Part shown: one piece after another, positions 1 to 12,925 of the stretch | How positions within the stretch are numbered: the first letter of the stretch is position 1 | Layout of the letters: every line of letters begins with the position of its first letter | From: Otis tarda | Taxonomy: Eukaryota; Chordata; Aves; Otidiformes; Otididae | Length of the DNA stretch: 64,000 bases | Direction of reading: 5' to 3' | NCBI GenBank assembly: GCA_026413225.1 | Contig: CM048552.1 | Coordinates: forward strand, 130,461,053-130,525,052 | Position numbers and translations under genes: made by a program | The notes under the pieces: model-generated | The model's input: the letters and a program-made list of their open reading frames with translations, nothing else | What the model was told of the DNA's origin: nothing | Database searches by the model: none

Positions 1-74
1 ACTGAAGACTTCGCTCTCCTATGAAAGGATGAGTGGGAGGACTGGCACAGAGCTGAGCTTGATTAGTATTGAGC
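1..74 (+). other. Candidate 3' part of a host exon, cut by the window edge
   Basis: The first 74 bases are open in one plus-strand frame (codons starting at base 2, about 24 codons) and end at a strong-looking splice donor, GAGC followed by GTAAGT at 75. One base of a codon is left over, so the intron would be phase 1. The peptide is hydrophilic and serine/threonine rich, and I do not recognise it. The upstream part lies outside the window, so no acceptor can be judged. The same phase fits the candidates at 22941-22994 and 44556-44648. A 24-codon open stretch with a good donor can occur by chance, so confidence is low. Confidence 0.25.
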
Positions 75-3000
75 GTAAGTTTTTCCTTGACAAGTCTTTG
101 GCACATTTCTGATTGCTTACCTCTTCTCTGTGCCAAGTCCTTGCAAGACATGTACTGAATGTCCAGTGCCAAACAATCTTTTTAAATATTAATCACTAAG
201 AAAGCATGTAAATTCTATGGTTCAAAAACTGTGTGTGTCATTTGATCTAAACCAAAACAGCTTTGGGCCACGCTTGGTTTCATTTTCTTGTTTTCTGTGT
301 TTTAGAGTTTTTTTCTCCCTGTACACCACTTATCCATGCAGACCAGATTATGGCTGACCCTTGCTTGTGTGTAAACAGGTGCAATTCTGTCCTTAACCTT
401 GTGCTATGGTCAGCTTAATCCCCAGTCTTGGTGCTAGGGTGGATGGTCAGAATGAGTGGAGCTTGAAAAGCCTCAGGGCTTTCATACGTGACACAGTGTC
501 TGCACCATGGGTAACTTCATGCTCTCACTCTACCCCAGATGACAAAGGTGCATAAGGCCCTTTCTTTGCAGTGGTATCTAAATGGAAGCAAGGATGGCAG
601 GAATGCGCAGTCTTTATTTTGGTTTTGCTCTTCTTATCTGTGAAGTTTGATCTAATATTGAGCTTGAAAAGAGGTTTGCAAGTGGCCGAAGGTGTAGGAC
701 CTATTTTGTCCTTTCCTTTCTCAAACAAGCAGCCTTCCTGCTTCACCTGCCGTGGCCCTGACTCTCACCTGGCCTGTTGGTGAATTGATTTGGCTTCCTA
801 TACTGGGTTATGAAAAAAAAAAGGACGTTTTCGACTGATTTTTTGTGTGAGGGAAGAGTCATTTTGTGAAATCTCACCATGAGCCTTTAAACTGAGCAAG
901 GTATACTCTAGTGAGGTTGCACCGTATGTTCTTCCAGTCTTCAAGTCAAGCTTGGGGAAACAGTTCAGAAAGAATCTCAATTTTGTAACAAAAAAGACAA
1001 AAGATTGAAACAGGTGAGACAATCCTTCCTTCACTGGAAGGGAATGCATTCACTGGACGTGGCCGGTAAATAGAGACACCAATATTTTTACTTTCTCCTC
1101 TTTTCATTCAGATCAGTCAGCTTTGACCCTCTGGTACTCCTTGATGATGAGATCTGAAGGCCGGAGTTCCACCTGACCTGAAGCACTTACAGCCATACCG
1201 GAGTAGGCGGGGAAATCTGCAAGTAACTGGCCCAATTTGGAGAGTAACTGAGCTAGAGCTCCCTGTCATGAGCCATTAGAAACAGGGCCGGTTATTCTGG
1301 TGCCTTCTCAGAGTCAGGTGGCGGGCACTAGGGCTTGAAGTTTTGGGGCCATGATGTGCTATCCACCCAGATACTGAGCAGAGCAATGTAGATCAGCGGT
1401 TTTCACATCACTTTTCATGTCTTCCCATTCTTCCTTTTTCAAAGATAATATCCAAATGTATTTCAAAAAGTTCTGCACTCTCTTTGATCCCTCAGATCCA
1501 GTTCCTCTGAGGACATAACAGAAATCTCTAGCCTATTCCCTTTATTTCTGCTCTCCGGGATTCTTCTGCCCATAAAAAATAAGTTTTTTGGTTTCTCTGT
1601 GTGGGCAATGCCTCTCATGAGATGTGAAGCCATTTCAGCCTAGTTTTGCAAGCCAAGTGCAAATTATGTCACTGAAAAAGAGAATATGGATTCCCCTGCA
1701 TTTGTCATCTGACAGTGTCTGAAATCTGTCAAAAAGTCTCAGAACTTCCCTTTAAGTTGGAGTCATCGTGATTAAAACTTGCCTTTCTCCTGTTGGCCTG
1801 CAAGACCTTATGCTCTCTGAATCTCACTTCAGTTCACACTGGTGATGTAGAATAAGCTACTGCTTTCAGGGAGAACATCTTGCTATCAACTTTCAAAATG
1901 AGCAGATTTTGAAATTCATTTTTGTTTGGCCTCAGAATAAAATCCAGCTTTTTCCAAATATCACCTTTCAAAAATTTTTGGGTGGGGCAAAGTTTCTAAA
2001 ATTTTAATTTCAAAGCCCAGAAATGTGTTTTTCTCTTTAGTATTTTCACTTGTATTTTGTTTTGATAATTTTCATTATTTTGTGATCTGCCAATAGTGGT
2101 ATTCAAGTAATTTGTACTGATACTGTTAATTTATTGTAATGTAATAGAAATATTTTATTTTTTACTTTTGGCCTAGGGATAACTTATTACAGAGACAGCT
2201 ATGTGGGACTGAAAATGTATAATAAACTTTTCAACTATAATTTGAAATGTTTAATTTTAAAATATTACATGGAAATACAAATAAAAATGAACATATTTTA
2301 TGTAATGTCAATTTTAAAACAATGCCATTTGTGATCAGAGAACGTTGCAATCTGAAATTTTTGTGAAGCTTACCTCCTGGGTCTTTCTTTAAAAGTTGCA
2401 GTTCAAAGACATAAGAAAGTCCTCTCATACTTTAGAAGTTGATAAGTTTTTTTGTTCTACGCACTTCTTAGTTTTGCTTAAAGATCACTGATGCAGCCAA
2501 AGAAAAGGGCAGATAAGCAGAGATAATGCATATCTATTTTGAGCAAAGATTTGACTGGCTCTTTCCAGCCAACCCCTTGCGAAATAGGTGACTACACACT
2601 TATTACTTAGCTCTGTACCACTACTAAAGCTGCTACAGTAGCAAGGTGATTCTTTTAAAATGTGGTTATTGTGGTGGGTCGAGAATCCCAAAACAATTCA
2701 TTGTGGAAGTACAGTGGTCCTATTTGTTGCCTATAAATGTATCTGGACTTCTGTGTCTACGTTGAGTGAGGTCAGCTCACATTCAAGTTTTAAGGCAAAC
2801 TTCAGACTGTCGAGGGTGATGGAGTCAACTAACACCGTGGTTCAGCTGTGGGATAGGGCCGTTCACTTTAAGTGGAAACCTGGGAGCATATCATGGGTCT
2901 GCAGACCTGTGCTTTTCTTTGGGACTAACTCTGCCACAGTGCATGAATGGTATAATCATGAAAAAAAAATTCAGGGATCCTTGCTGAGACTAAGGAGCAT

Positions 3001-5947
3001 GACTTTCTAGCTAAAATTAGCTGTGTTTGAGGGTATGAAGCAGGGAGGGGAGAAAGGAGCGGAATTAGTCACTGTAATGTCAGTTTTGGGTCAAATCCAA
3101 GTGAAATCTAGTGAAGCATTTCTGTAGCTTTCTGTTTTCCAAGGGCTGTACATTGCTTCTTTGGACAAATTAAGTGCTGCAATTCTTTGACATCTCCAAG
3201 ATCCACAATTAAGTTTAAAAGATTCAGCGTCCACTCATCTCCCCTGCTCAGCTGAAGACATTTCCCTCTCTGACATCCTTCCCGCAGCTTGACCCTGTGC
3301 CGTGCTGGAGCAGGAGCTGATTACATATCGAGTCACTTGCCTGGGAGGAGCGGTGGCATTTCAAAGCCCCTGGCAGGAGGAGAGGAGCTGGAAGACTTGG
3401 GAGTGATTGTCAGTCTCTACCTTCATGCCATGTGCTGGGGCTGGCCATGGCTTTCAGAAGGCTGAAGGTGCCTGGGCTGGTGCTCACAGGCGCACAGGCG
3501 CACATCCCCAGCCAGAGACCTCGGTGGGATGCCCCGGCCTTAAAGAGCCCAAAGCTGGAAGGAGAGCCTGCGGTTCCAGCTCCTGAAAGCTGGGATCCCC
3601 TTCGGGCTCAGAAAGCTTCTCACTTCACCCAGCAACATGATGGCAGGGAAGAGATAAACACCTTCCCCCCCCGCCTCTCCGCCCCCGCCAAGTAGGCTAA
3701 ATGCTGAGCTCTTTCATGTCTCTGATGCCTTATCATATTTCAGATGCTGTCACTACACCCAGCTGAGAGATTTTCAGTGGAAATACCTAAGGAGAAATGA
3801 GAACAGTTTTGGTAAAAATAAATATCCAGCCTCCTTTGCATTGCAATGTGATGGGATTTGGGAAGAGTAAAAAGATGTGTGAAAGAGGGAGCTTGTTTAT
3901 GCAGGAAGCTGCTGTGAAGCAGGACAAACCAGGCTTCACAGCTCCTTGCTGCCATGCCAAGTTGTTTCCAGTGTCAGAGTTAGTCGTTTGAAAACCACTC
4001 GCAGTGTAAAAAACATCTTTTCTACTGGGGCTTTCTCTGCAAACCTCCCACGGTGCTGTCGTGAGACAGGTAGGCAGCACCATTCCCTAGCCCCTCCGTG
4101 TCGTAGTGCAGACTTTCTCACCCCTTTAGCCAACGCCTACTTCAGTCAATTAAAAATTATTTGCGCCTTGCTGTATGATGTGGTTGGAGTGCAGGTGTGT
4201 GCACATACTTTGCATGTCATTTGCAGCTTATAGTGCCTCATAGACTGAGGATGCTGCTGTATGTCCACAAAACAGGAATATAGTCTCTGATGAAAATGGG
4301 AGATGGAGTTAGGGCTCAGACAGGTGGAAGCTTGATTGCACCTATTGCTGCGCCTATGTGCCTCAGAAGTGGCCTCCTGTTGAAGAGGGTCTGTCATAAA
4401 GGCCATGTTGGCTGTTCGCAGGAGTGGGCTCCCGAGAAGTATATACACTGCAGAGTATACAGGGGCTTGTTTCAGTCTCTGGAAAGCTCCAGGGCTTTTG
4501 CACCTGCTTTTCCTGGTTCTTCAGAGCCTTGCAAAAATGAGTGCTGGCTATTTAAATAGATGCTTGATAGAATATATTCTCTCCATAGATGACTCTTCCA
4601 TTTGCATGCTGCTTTTCAATAGACTTGAAATAGACTTCAATAGGCTTTGTGGTGGTAATGGGCACCGTGTGATGAGTAATATGCGTGCTCTTACCCTTGT
4701 AAACTAACTTACCTTTTCTGAACACAGAGGCATATCCCCCCTTTGCCACAGGGGAAGACTCTTTGCATGGGCAGTTACCCAAAATGCTCTAAAATTACAC
4801 TATAGTCTACCTGGAAGCAGTTGGTGTTCGCTGAAGAAGTGAGGCTCTGTGATCAATTGGCAGTGGCAAAGGGATGGTGAGCCCAGCCGTGCCAGCTGCT
4901 CTGGTACTGCACATCAGCATCCTCCCAAATCGCTCTTTCAGACACCGGTTATTGAGCTACCACTTTGAGAGATGCCAGCCAGGAGATTCTTACACCAGAG
5001 AGCTCGTACACATCAGTGGGATCAAGGACACCCTCTTCGGAAAGAGAGAGCAGCTGAATAAATAATATATGTTTCTTTTTTATAAAATTGCTTTCCTTCT
5101 TCAGGAGGTGGAGTGTCTTTCAGGGTGCAAACCAGAGAAGCCTTGGCCTTTGACTAAGCCCTGGAAACATGGTAGGAAACAAAACAAAACATTACATCGT
5201 ACCCCAGAAGCAAAGGAGCAGCAGCACTGGTATCTCTCCTCCTACTGCAGCAGTTTCTGTAGGAAGCTAAATAATATTTACCAGATTTGTACGTGTGTCT
5301 CTAAGGAACTCTGAAAAGGTTTTTAGAAATACCTGTCCCTGTTTCAATTATCTCTGTTCAGCAAATAGCACTATTGCTACTCAGTGGGGTCTGAAACATT
5401 AATGACATTTCCCAGTAGGGGCCCAGATGGATGAGGCAAAGTAGAAAGAATTGGTTTAGCCATGGAAAAAAGCATTGAAATCAGAAATCTCAAAGTTATG
5501 CTAAGTTTTGTAATTTTATTAGTTAATTTAACAGTTCATTTAGCAACTGTTAATCAGTTTTTTAAAAAATAATTCTTCTCTCTAATTAGAAACACATAAT
5601 ATTATATTGGCATTCTTATTTAAATCTCATGGTTATCTTTCAGTTGTGAAAATTGTAAATTTAACCCTTAATATTGAACTAAGATCCTCAACATTTTGAA
5701 TGCAGTTTTATAATATGGCTATTAGATGTGCCATGCAATTAATATTCTTAAATGAACACATCCTCAGATTTATCTGTGAGCCCAAAGAAACTCTTTCAGA
5801 TATGTGCAGTTGAGACAAATTACTCACCCTAAATTTTTTGAACTGGAGTGAGCTTTCTAATAGACTTCCCAAAGTTTCAGATAATGTTAATCATCTACAA
5901 CTTTGTAAGGGAAGATAATTATCTGCTTTCTCAATAGGAAATTATTC
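75..5947. other. Non-coding unique sequence
   Basis: I see no gene or recognisable repeat here. Open frames are short (the longest is 116 codons at 2660-3010 on the plus strand) and have no recognisable domain. The interval 2040-2420 is very AT-rich. The interval 3240-3690 is more GC-rich and holds a 55-codon open stretch after an acceptor-like site at about 3291, but with no convincing donor. The 280-304 pyrimidine tract ending in TTTTAG looks like a splice acceptor, but the sequence after it has only weak donors. Confidence 0.6.
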
Positions 5948-5981
5948 TACCCTACCCTACCCTACCCTACCCTACCCTCCC
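5948..5981 (+). repeat. (TACCC)n pentanucleotide microsatellite
   Basis: About six perfect TACCC units run in tandem and decay into TCCCTTACACTACC. It is not a telomeric TTAGGG/CCCTAA array, because the unit is five bases long. Confidence 0.9.
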
Positions 5982-8900
5982 TTACACTACCGTATCTCCT
6001 GGTGTCAGGACGTAATAATGGAGTGTTTTCCAGAAGTATGTTGAATGTTTACTAACACTGACCTAACACTTGTCACTGGGAGTTTGCTCTTGCTCTTATC
6101 CTCTCTCCCCACGGGGAGGATTGTTTGAGCTGTTCAGTTTCTACATGACAGTAGGCTTTTTCTACTTTCATTCTAAATGTACTTGGCACTTGGTGTTTAT
6201 TTAGGGAAAGGAAAAACGTCAGTTGCAGCATTGCACCTTGCAGTAGAGGCCTAATTTTCTGAGGTCTGCAGAGGTTGAAGATCTTGAAGCTCTTACTTGC
6301 ACATCAAACCAAACTGAAAGACACTTTCATTTCCCACACAAGTCAGTCTTTGTCCTTGTGCCACAAACTTCTGCTGTGCCTAGGAGCTGAATTTCCTATT
6401 CTAACGGGACTAACCAAATCTTTGAGAACCCAAGTGTACAAAATGCTGATTGTCCTAAGCTTGTCGGGAAGAGGGGGAGATGTAGATGCTCAGTGTTTAG
6501 CAGGGTGTATTCCATCTGCCTTAAATTCATCTGCCTGTGTGGTTGGAGTTTTTTTCCCCAGTAGATTTTAAGGCTTTCTATCTCAGTATCTCATAAATAT
6601 ATTATTAATAAGTCAGGTACAGGCTCTGCACTGAATTCTGCTGAATTGCTGCTGAGAACAAAACATACAGCTTTACTGCTGCTGCACAGAGCTGCGGGCC
6701 CGCAGCTCACTTCCTCAAAAAGGGGTAAGAAAGCAGAGGTGGGAGTAAAGACTCCTGCAGTTCTATCCAAAGCAAGGGAGACTGGAGAAAGGGAACATCT
6801 GGCAGCACTCACCTGAGATGGGCAGAGGCATTGCTTGCTGGCTCGTTCATTCTTACCTAAAGAATAAACCACTCTTGAAATTACTTAGGCTTGGCACTGA
6901 ATTGTTCATGAGCTTGTTGACATGAAGTTAAAAAGATTTGAAAAGACAACATACAGACTAAGAGATGATAAGGACAGGATGCCTCTCGCTCACAGAAACA
7001 CCAGGTGAGAGTTATAACACTCAGAGATGATACGGAATTCCTTGAAAGCATGCCCTGTCTTTTCACCACCTGCTTCTCTGCAAGAGGGGGCTCAGGGTAG
7101 TAGCCCCAAGGGAGATTGCTCCTTCCATCCTGCTGTTTCACCGTAACAACTCACAGAGGAAAGGTGGTTGGAAACAGACCAACTCCTGGAAGTCCCAAAG
7201 TTGTCTGGATTTCCTAGCTGTCTGGAAGACTGCTTTGCTTAGGTGTGTGATCTCCACGGAAGTAAAAGCACCCTGGTTTTCTTTTTTTTAGAATCATTTG
7301 ACTCACTTTGAGCACTAGACATGCTTTCAGAGAAAAATTAGTAAAGCAAAGTGCTAAGTTCTCGATTATTATTGTAACAAAATTACAACATGGAAATATG
7401 AAAAAAAATGCAACCTTCAAATATACCTCACAGCTACAGATTTGCTCCATCTGTAGGATTTCTTTGTGGAAGCCAAGGAGACATTTCTGTCCCTGAGCCC
7501 TGTTTCAGAACTGCACCTCAACTGGGGCTTCCCTGTGTCCCTTATCCTCTACACTGCAGGCAAAATTGTTTGTCTCTGCTGCTGAATACAGGTCAGGGGG
7601 TAAATAATTTTCTAAAAATTCTGATCCTCATCCATCCTCTATTTTTTTTTCCTTCTCATCTACCTTTTAGCTTAGTCTGGTCTGCATTTAACATACGAAG
7701 AGAATCTTTGCAGTGCTTATCTTTCATACTTTCTTCTTCCTCAATTGCAATGTGGCTATGCATCTATAATGTAACATTTGCCATAGGGCTTGTCATAAAC
7801 ACTTTTTTTTTGGAAAAAAGTTTAGATTACAGTTTGGTTTGCTAACCTTTTATGAATACTAGGTATAACACAGATGCAAGGTGTATAGGACATGGAACAA
7901 TTACCTCTCTCCAATTATGTTAATTTTAGGGGACATATTTTATTCAAATCTAAAGTGGTCCAATCATATATACGCATGCCTTGATGCCATCTGGAGCTTG
8001 CAGGTAAACTTTATGTTTTATGACTATGCTGGATCCTAGAACCTTTATGGTGTTAGCCTAACTTAGCTGACATTTATTGCCAAAAAAGTATCTTTAGGAT
8101 TTCACTCTGGACCTTTTAGGAAACAAAAATATTGTTCCAAATGTAAGCCAGAAATTCTGATCACCAATAGAGCTTTTATCTGGTTTTCTTGCCTATGCCT
8201 ACATGGTTTCCTACAGTACTATATCTCTACTATATCCCTAGTTCTGTAAATAGAAAGTTACCAATGATGCCACTATAACTTTGCTAATTAATATATATTC
8301 ACACCATATTTAAGAGCTGCTAGTAAATTTTGAGTCTTCCAGAACAGAAACCTGCCACATGCTATGTAGTCAGTTTCCAAAATGGGAGAGACATCTCACT
8401 TACAACTAACTTACAATCACCCTTCCAGGCTAGCTAAGGTAAGAAGTTTCAAGATATGATTCATCATGATATATATGAGATTATGCTTTCAAATTTATCC
8501 TTGGCTCTGTCTCTTAACATTTTCACTAATTGCTGAGCTGACAGCTGGTGTCAATACACAAGCTTTGCATTTTGCGTAACTGTTATGAGACTTTGCAAGA
8601 TCTTTGCATTAGTAGTAGTGTTTTCCTTAACAAATAACTACCAAAAAAAATAGTGTTGTATGAGGGAAGGTGCTGGAAAAATAGTATGTTCCTGAGAGGT
8701 CAAAAAATTAATGTTAGTAGAAAGAGAGTCTGATGTGCTACACAGACTGTTCTGTACAAATTAGCTGTTACTTATCTGTCAGAAATAATTCTATACATTG
8801 CCTAATGAAGCCATGATTTGGGAAAAGGGGGAGAGACAGATTATCTGATTAGGTAGTTAAGTATATTATTCCTTGCCGCAGAAAGTACTAAGCAAGTTTT

Positions 8901-10229
8901 AATACACATGTGCTCTCAGAACTTTGACCCTGATAATAACATGTTAAAAAATTGAGACAAATAGGAAAAGTAAAAAAAAAAAAAAATAGAGACAAAATAC
9001 CTCTTAGAATAGCAGTTCTATTATTATTAATAAGTGATTACATCTTGGCGAGCGACAAATATATGGAAAAATCAATGCTAATTCATTTGGATCACTCAAC
9101 AACATTAAATATGATGGATCGTAAGTCCGTGCTGGGTTCCTGGTGGCTCTGCTAGGGGGTAGATATTTCTATTCTTTGGTTACTCCATTTCTTCATTGAA
9201 ACCTTGCAAAAAATTATCTGAAGCAAACGGGCTTTTTGACCTGAATTTTTTATTTGCTATTCCTACATATTTGAAGGCTGGTAGAGATAGCAAAGTTCTC
9301 TGTGCTCTGTCTGGCAGATGTATTTCTCACCTTTTCTGACTTTGGGATGGTTCTGTATGACACTGCAATGAGTAGAAGTTCATCACATCATTAGGGATGT
9401 CGATAGATTCCTAGAAGCAGTAAGGGACATAGAAAGGAGAGAAGATTTCTGGTCTTTCTGTTGATGTGTTTTGGAGCCCTCCTCTCCCTGTGGGACTGTT
9501 TGCTGTTCCCAGACACAGTCAGAGGATGTTGCAAGTCTCCAGGCTTATGCATGGACTCACAAGTGTTTTTATTTTCGAGGCTGTCTTTTCGATATTTAGC
9601 CATACATTGGTAATCTTCCAAAAAATTGAACAACACCATTGTTAGCACTGAAGAAAGCTTAGAAGATTTGACTAAGTAGGATGTGGATGGTTAACTTATG
9701 TGAGTACTGCTCAAATTGATTCAGAACAGATTTGACATCTGCATTTCCTCGTGGAAACTTTGACTTGTGAGGTTGTTTAGGAATGCTTTACTTTAAAAAA
9801 TTGCACTGGATGCTTAGGTCATATGACAACATTTTTGTCATGGGATTATTGAGATCTTGCTGGTTTAAAAGCTATGAAATGAAAGCCCTGCGAAACAGCT
9901 AACAACATATTGAGCTCAGTAAATCCTTATGAAAAAGACCTATGCATCATGTAAGTTTTACTCAAAAGACTGGCAGATCTATCCTTGGCATCAATTGTCA
10001 TAATTCTACTGACGCCAATGTTGTTATGCTATTCTATGTAATCTGAAGATCTACCCTTCAGAATAAGACTGACATGGTGAGTTTTCTCCTTTTCCTAAGC
10101 ATAGTTTTTCTGTTGTGAACACAGAATTGTCTGTATGTATTTTCAGTTAAATATTAATTTGTAGCAAAACCTGTGAGAATCCTAGAGTTTCAGTTGCTGA
10201 TGCTGCTACTGACACTTAGTCATAGGCCA
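5982..10229. other. Non-coding unique sequence
   Basis: No gene is recognised. The longest open frame (145 codons, 7408-7845, plus strand) is low-complexity, hydrophobic and serine-rich, with no family resemblance. An A15 run lies at 8972-8986. Short splice-like motifs (AAGGTAAG near 8448, ATCGTAAGT near 9120) lack usable acceptors. Confidence 0.6.
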
Positions 10230-10715
10230 AGACACACTCTGCTAGGTATTGCACAAACTTGTAAGAAGGAGCTTGCAATTGGAAGGAGTTTACAATCCAA
10301 GGCTAAGACAGGAGTCAACTGATGCCAATATCATATAAAGGAGCACATGGAAACAGAGAGGCAAATTATCTCAGTGTGATGCAGTGGTCTCAGTACATTA
10401 AGAGCTCAACTGTTGACATGTTTTGCAGAGATCAGACAAGAGAGGGCTTCAAGGAGGGATATGAGGGATGTCTATTGTGTGTTTTTTTTTTTCCTAGCAG
10501 CAATAGAAAGCCTAGAAGGTGCTTACTTGAAAATCTAAGTGGAAAATAAAACTACTATCTTGGACTGGGTGGTAGTAAGATACGGCTACAGGGGCAAGAG
10601 GTAGTAGGGAAGGAGTAAGCTGCAAAGGGCTTTGAATTTCTATTGGATTTGAGAAGGCTGCTGTTTAGTAAGATGTAGTAGCTAGCTGAACTCAAGGGCT
10701 AAGTATGTGAATACA
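10230..10715 (+). repeat. Old dispersed repeat, family not named
   Basis: The segment reads like a decayed amniote interspersed repeat that I recall from reptile and bird genomes. It has a block about a near-constant phrase 'GTTTACAATCCAAGGCTAAG' (10287-10306), then a run with GCAGTGGTCTCAG near 10381, a GAAGGTGCTTACTTGAAAAT block near 10517 and a CTGCAAAGGGCTTTGAA block near 10619. The order matches my memory of the family, but I cannot name it reliably. It contains no significant reading frame. A RepeatMasker search with an amniote library would settle it. Confidence 0.4.
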
Positions 10716-12159
10716 TTTATGAATCATATTTGTTGAAATCCAGCTAGCTCTGTTTAGTGATAAGAGTCAGGTAGTAACTTTTTGCATTGATTCTACTTAG
10801 AGAACATCCCTTCCAGATAACTTTAAGACATAATTCAATGTAGTGATTTGATGCTGAACATGATTAGAGTATTGGTGCCTGTAGAGGAGGCCTCTCTCCC
10901 TTTATCCCAATTTAATGGATGTAATAAGGGACATTTCATCTCAGGCTGGAAGGCTGGGATTCAGGGTTTGAAGTGTCAGTGGAATACAGCTGTTACTGTA
11001 GGAAGCTCTTGCTGTGCTCTGACAGACCTCAGATCTCATTCTTAGGGCATAAGGCAAAGTCTGCTCCCTTGAGTTTCTTCATGTTCCAAGTGTAGGCTGA
11101 TTGAACTCTTGCAAATACTTTCCATATCTTGGTGTATGTCAAGTTGTTCTGGAAATGCTCTGAGTACATACTTATCACAAACAAAACAGCAATGAGAATT
11201 TTTAAAATAAATGACTGAATCAGTGCTTTATGAGGGCCGTTCACATTAGACAAGTACTGACTGATCTTATGCCAAAGCACTCTCTTTTGGACTATTAGCA
11301 AAATAAAAGGTACATATGTTTCAGCATCTATGGTCCAGTTAAAGATATCACACTGAAGTATGCTGGAGTTAGATATAGCCATAATATTTTCATATGGGAT
11401 CCATCAGTCAGAAAGTGCATGGGCCTCAGGAAATGAAATAACAAGTTTAGTAATGGTGGAAGCTTAGAGGGAGAATATGGTTAATGTAATTAGAAATTCT
11501 AGAGTTTCAATCAAGGAACAAGTTCATCTTACAAGTGTTCTTCCACAGAGAAAGCACTTTCCATGAATGACTTTTGCTGCCCTGGCTTCTTGATCTTCAT
11601 GCAAAATTAACTAAGACTCATCAAAATTTCATGGCCTATAAACTAAGCCACTTCAGTTTAGTGTCACTCAGATGAAATATTGAAGTGTGACCATAGCATT
11701 TGGTCATAAACTATCATTTAAAAAGAATGGATGGGAAGACCTGTGGTGCTGAGGAAATAAAAAGCAATTAAAAACTATATATAAAAGAGGAATCACAAGA
11801 AGGAATTAAGCTTTCAAGGAATGACAGGGAAACTCAAGGAAAAAAATGAAGGAAGAAATGTCATTCTAACCTTTTAAAGTATTAAAAAATTAATATACCT
11901 GAAATATCATAAAAAACCAATCCTGTAAACAAATCTATATTCATAGGCCTTCATGTCTGTCTTCAGGGTGCTCTTTAAACACGCAAAGCATTGATCTGGT
12001 GGCCTAAGGAGGACCTGAGAGATGACGTGAGATCAAGTCACAACCACAGGAAGAATAATGCTGGAATTTCCAGATCCTCTTTTCCTTCTGGATTACACTT
12101 TGGATTACATAAAATTTATAACCTAGGATAACACCTGGGAAATCCTTCAATAAATTATA
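10716..12159. other. Non-coding unique sequence
   Basis: No gene or clear repeat is seen. A 117-codon minus-strand open frame at 11029-11382 has two hydrophobic stretches but no recognisable motif and no supporting context, and is probably a chance frame. Confidence 0.5.
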
Positions 12160-12925
12160 CTCTGAAAAGCCTGCTTATAGCTGACATAAATCTATTTAGC
12201 AGGCATATTTATCAGTTTTACTTATGTTATTGCGCAACTGAGAGATGTTGATAGATGTAATACGGCTGCTAAGCTCTAAAAAGCTGCTTGTTGCTCTTGT
12301 AGCATGCATGGATGCTAGTTGGTAAAATGTAAATGAATGATTGATTTAATATCAGCTTTTTTTTTTTTTTTTAATGTGAGTATTTATGAATATATCACCC
12401 CATCTCTCTTTGGGATCATCTTTGAACAATGATCCCAAACCCTCAAATACTGCTGATGCTCCACCTCGGTCATTTGGCAACTTGCAGGTGAATTCTGTTG
12501 AAAACCCACTGAAAAGCAAGTTATAAATCCCTAGCTGATGCTGTTAAATGTCATGTGGCATTTACAGTAGTTATGGATGTAAATCATTCATAATCCAATA
12601 TCAAACTGAAAAGAGCAAATGAGTTTGTCTCTGTGGTTAAAAAGAAGAAGGTATTGATTACCATAACAAATTAACAACTTGAAACCTGATATATGTCCTC
12701 TGAGTGCTGAGAGCTGTGAACCGGAGCAGTCATGTGTTACACATTAGCCTCATGAGATTTAAAAGCAATTGCACTACAAGAATAGCTAGTTATTAGAAGA
12801 GTTCTGTAAAAATCATTTTAATGGCATTTACTGCAGGGCTGGAACAATTACCGACCTGCAATCAAACTAATAGCTTTTCATTAATTAAGATAGTTGAGCA
12901 AGACCATGTCTTCATTGTTTTGTTG
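12160..12925. promoter_or_regulatory. Possible conserved non-coding element (enhancer-like)
   Basis: This AT-rich block without open frames carries many homeodomain-type cores: TGATTGATTTAAT near 12339, ATTGATTA at 12653-12660, and TTAATTAA at 12881-12888 inside a run of short A/T words. It lacks interspersed repeats apart from a T16 run at 12357-12372. Vertebrate developmental enhancers often look like this. This is inference from composition only, since no alignment was possible. Confidence 0.25.

Noticed and set aside
305-378. Exon-like segment after a strong pyrimidine tract and TTTTAG
   Set aside because: The possible donors (GTGCAA, GTGTAA) are weak, and a 230-base intron followed by this segment breaks or barely keeps the frame.
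5948-5981. Interstitial telomere repeat
   Set aside because: The unit is TACCC, five bases, not the six-base TTAGGG complement.
7408-7845. 145-codon plus-strand open frame
   Set aside because: Low-complexity, hydrophobic and serine-rich translation, no start or splice context, no recognisable family.
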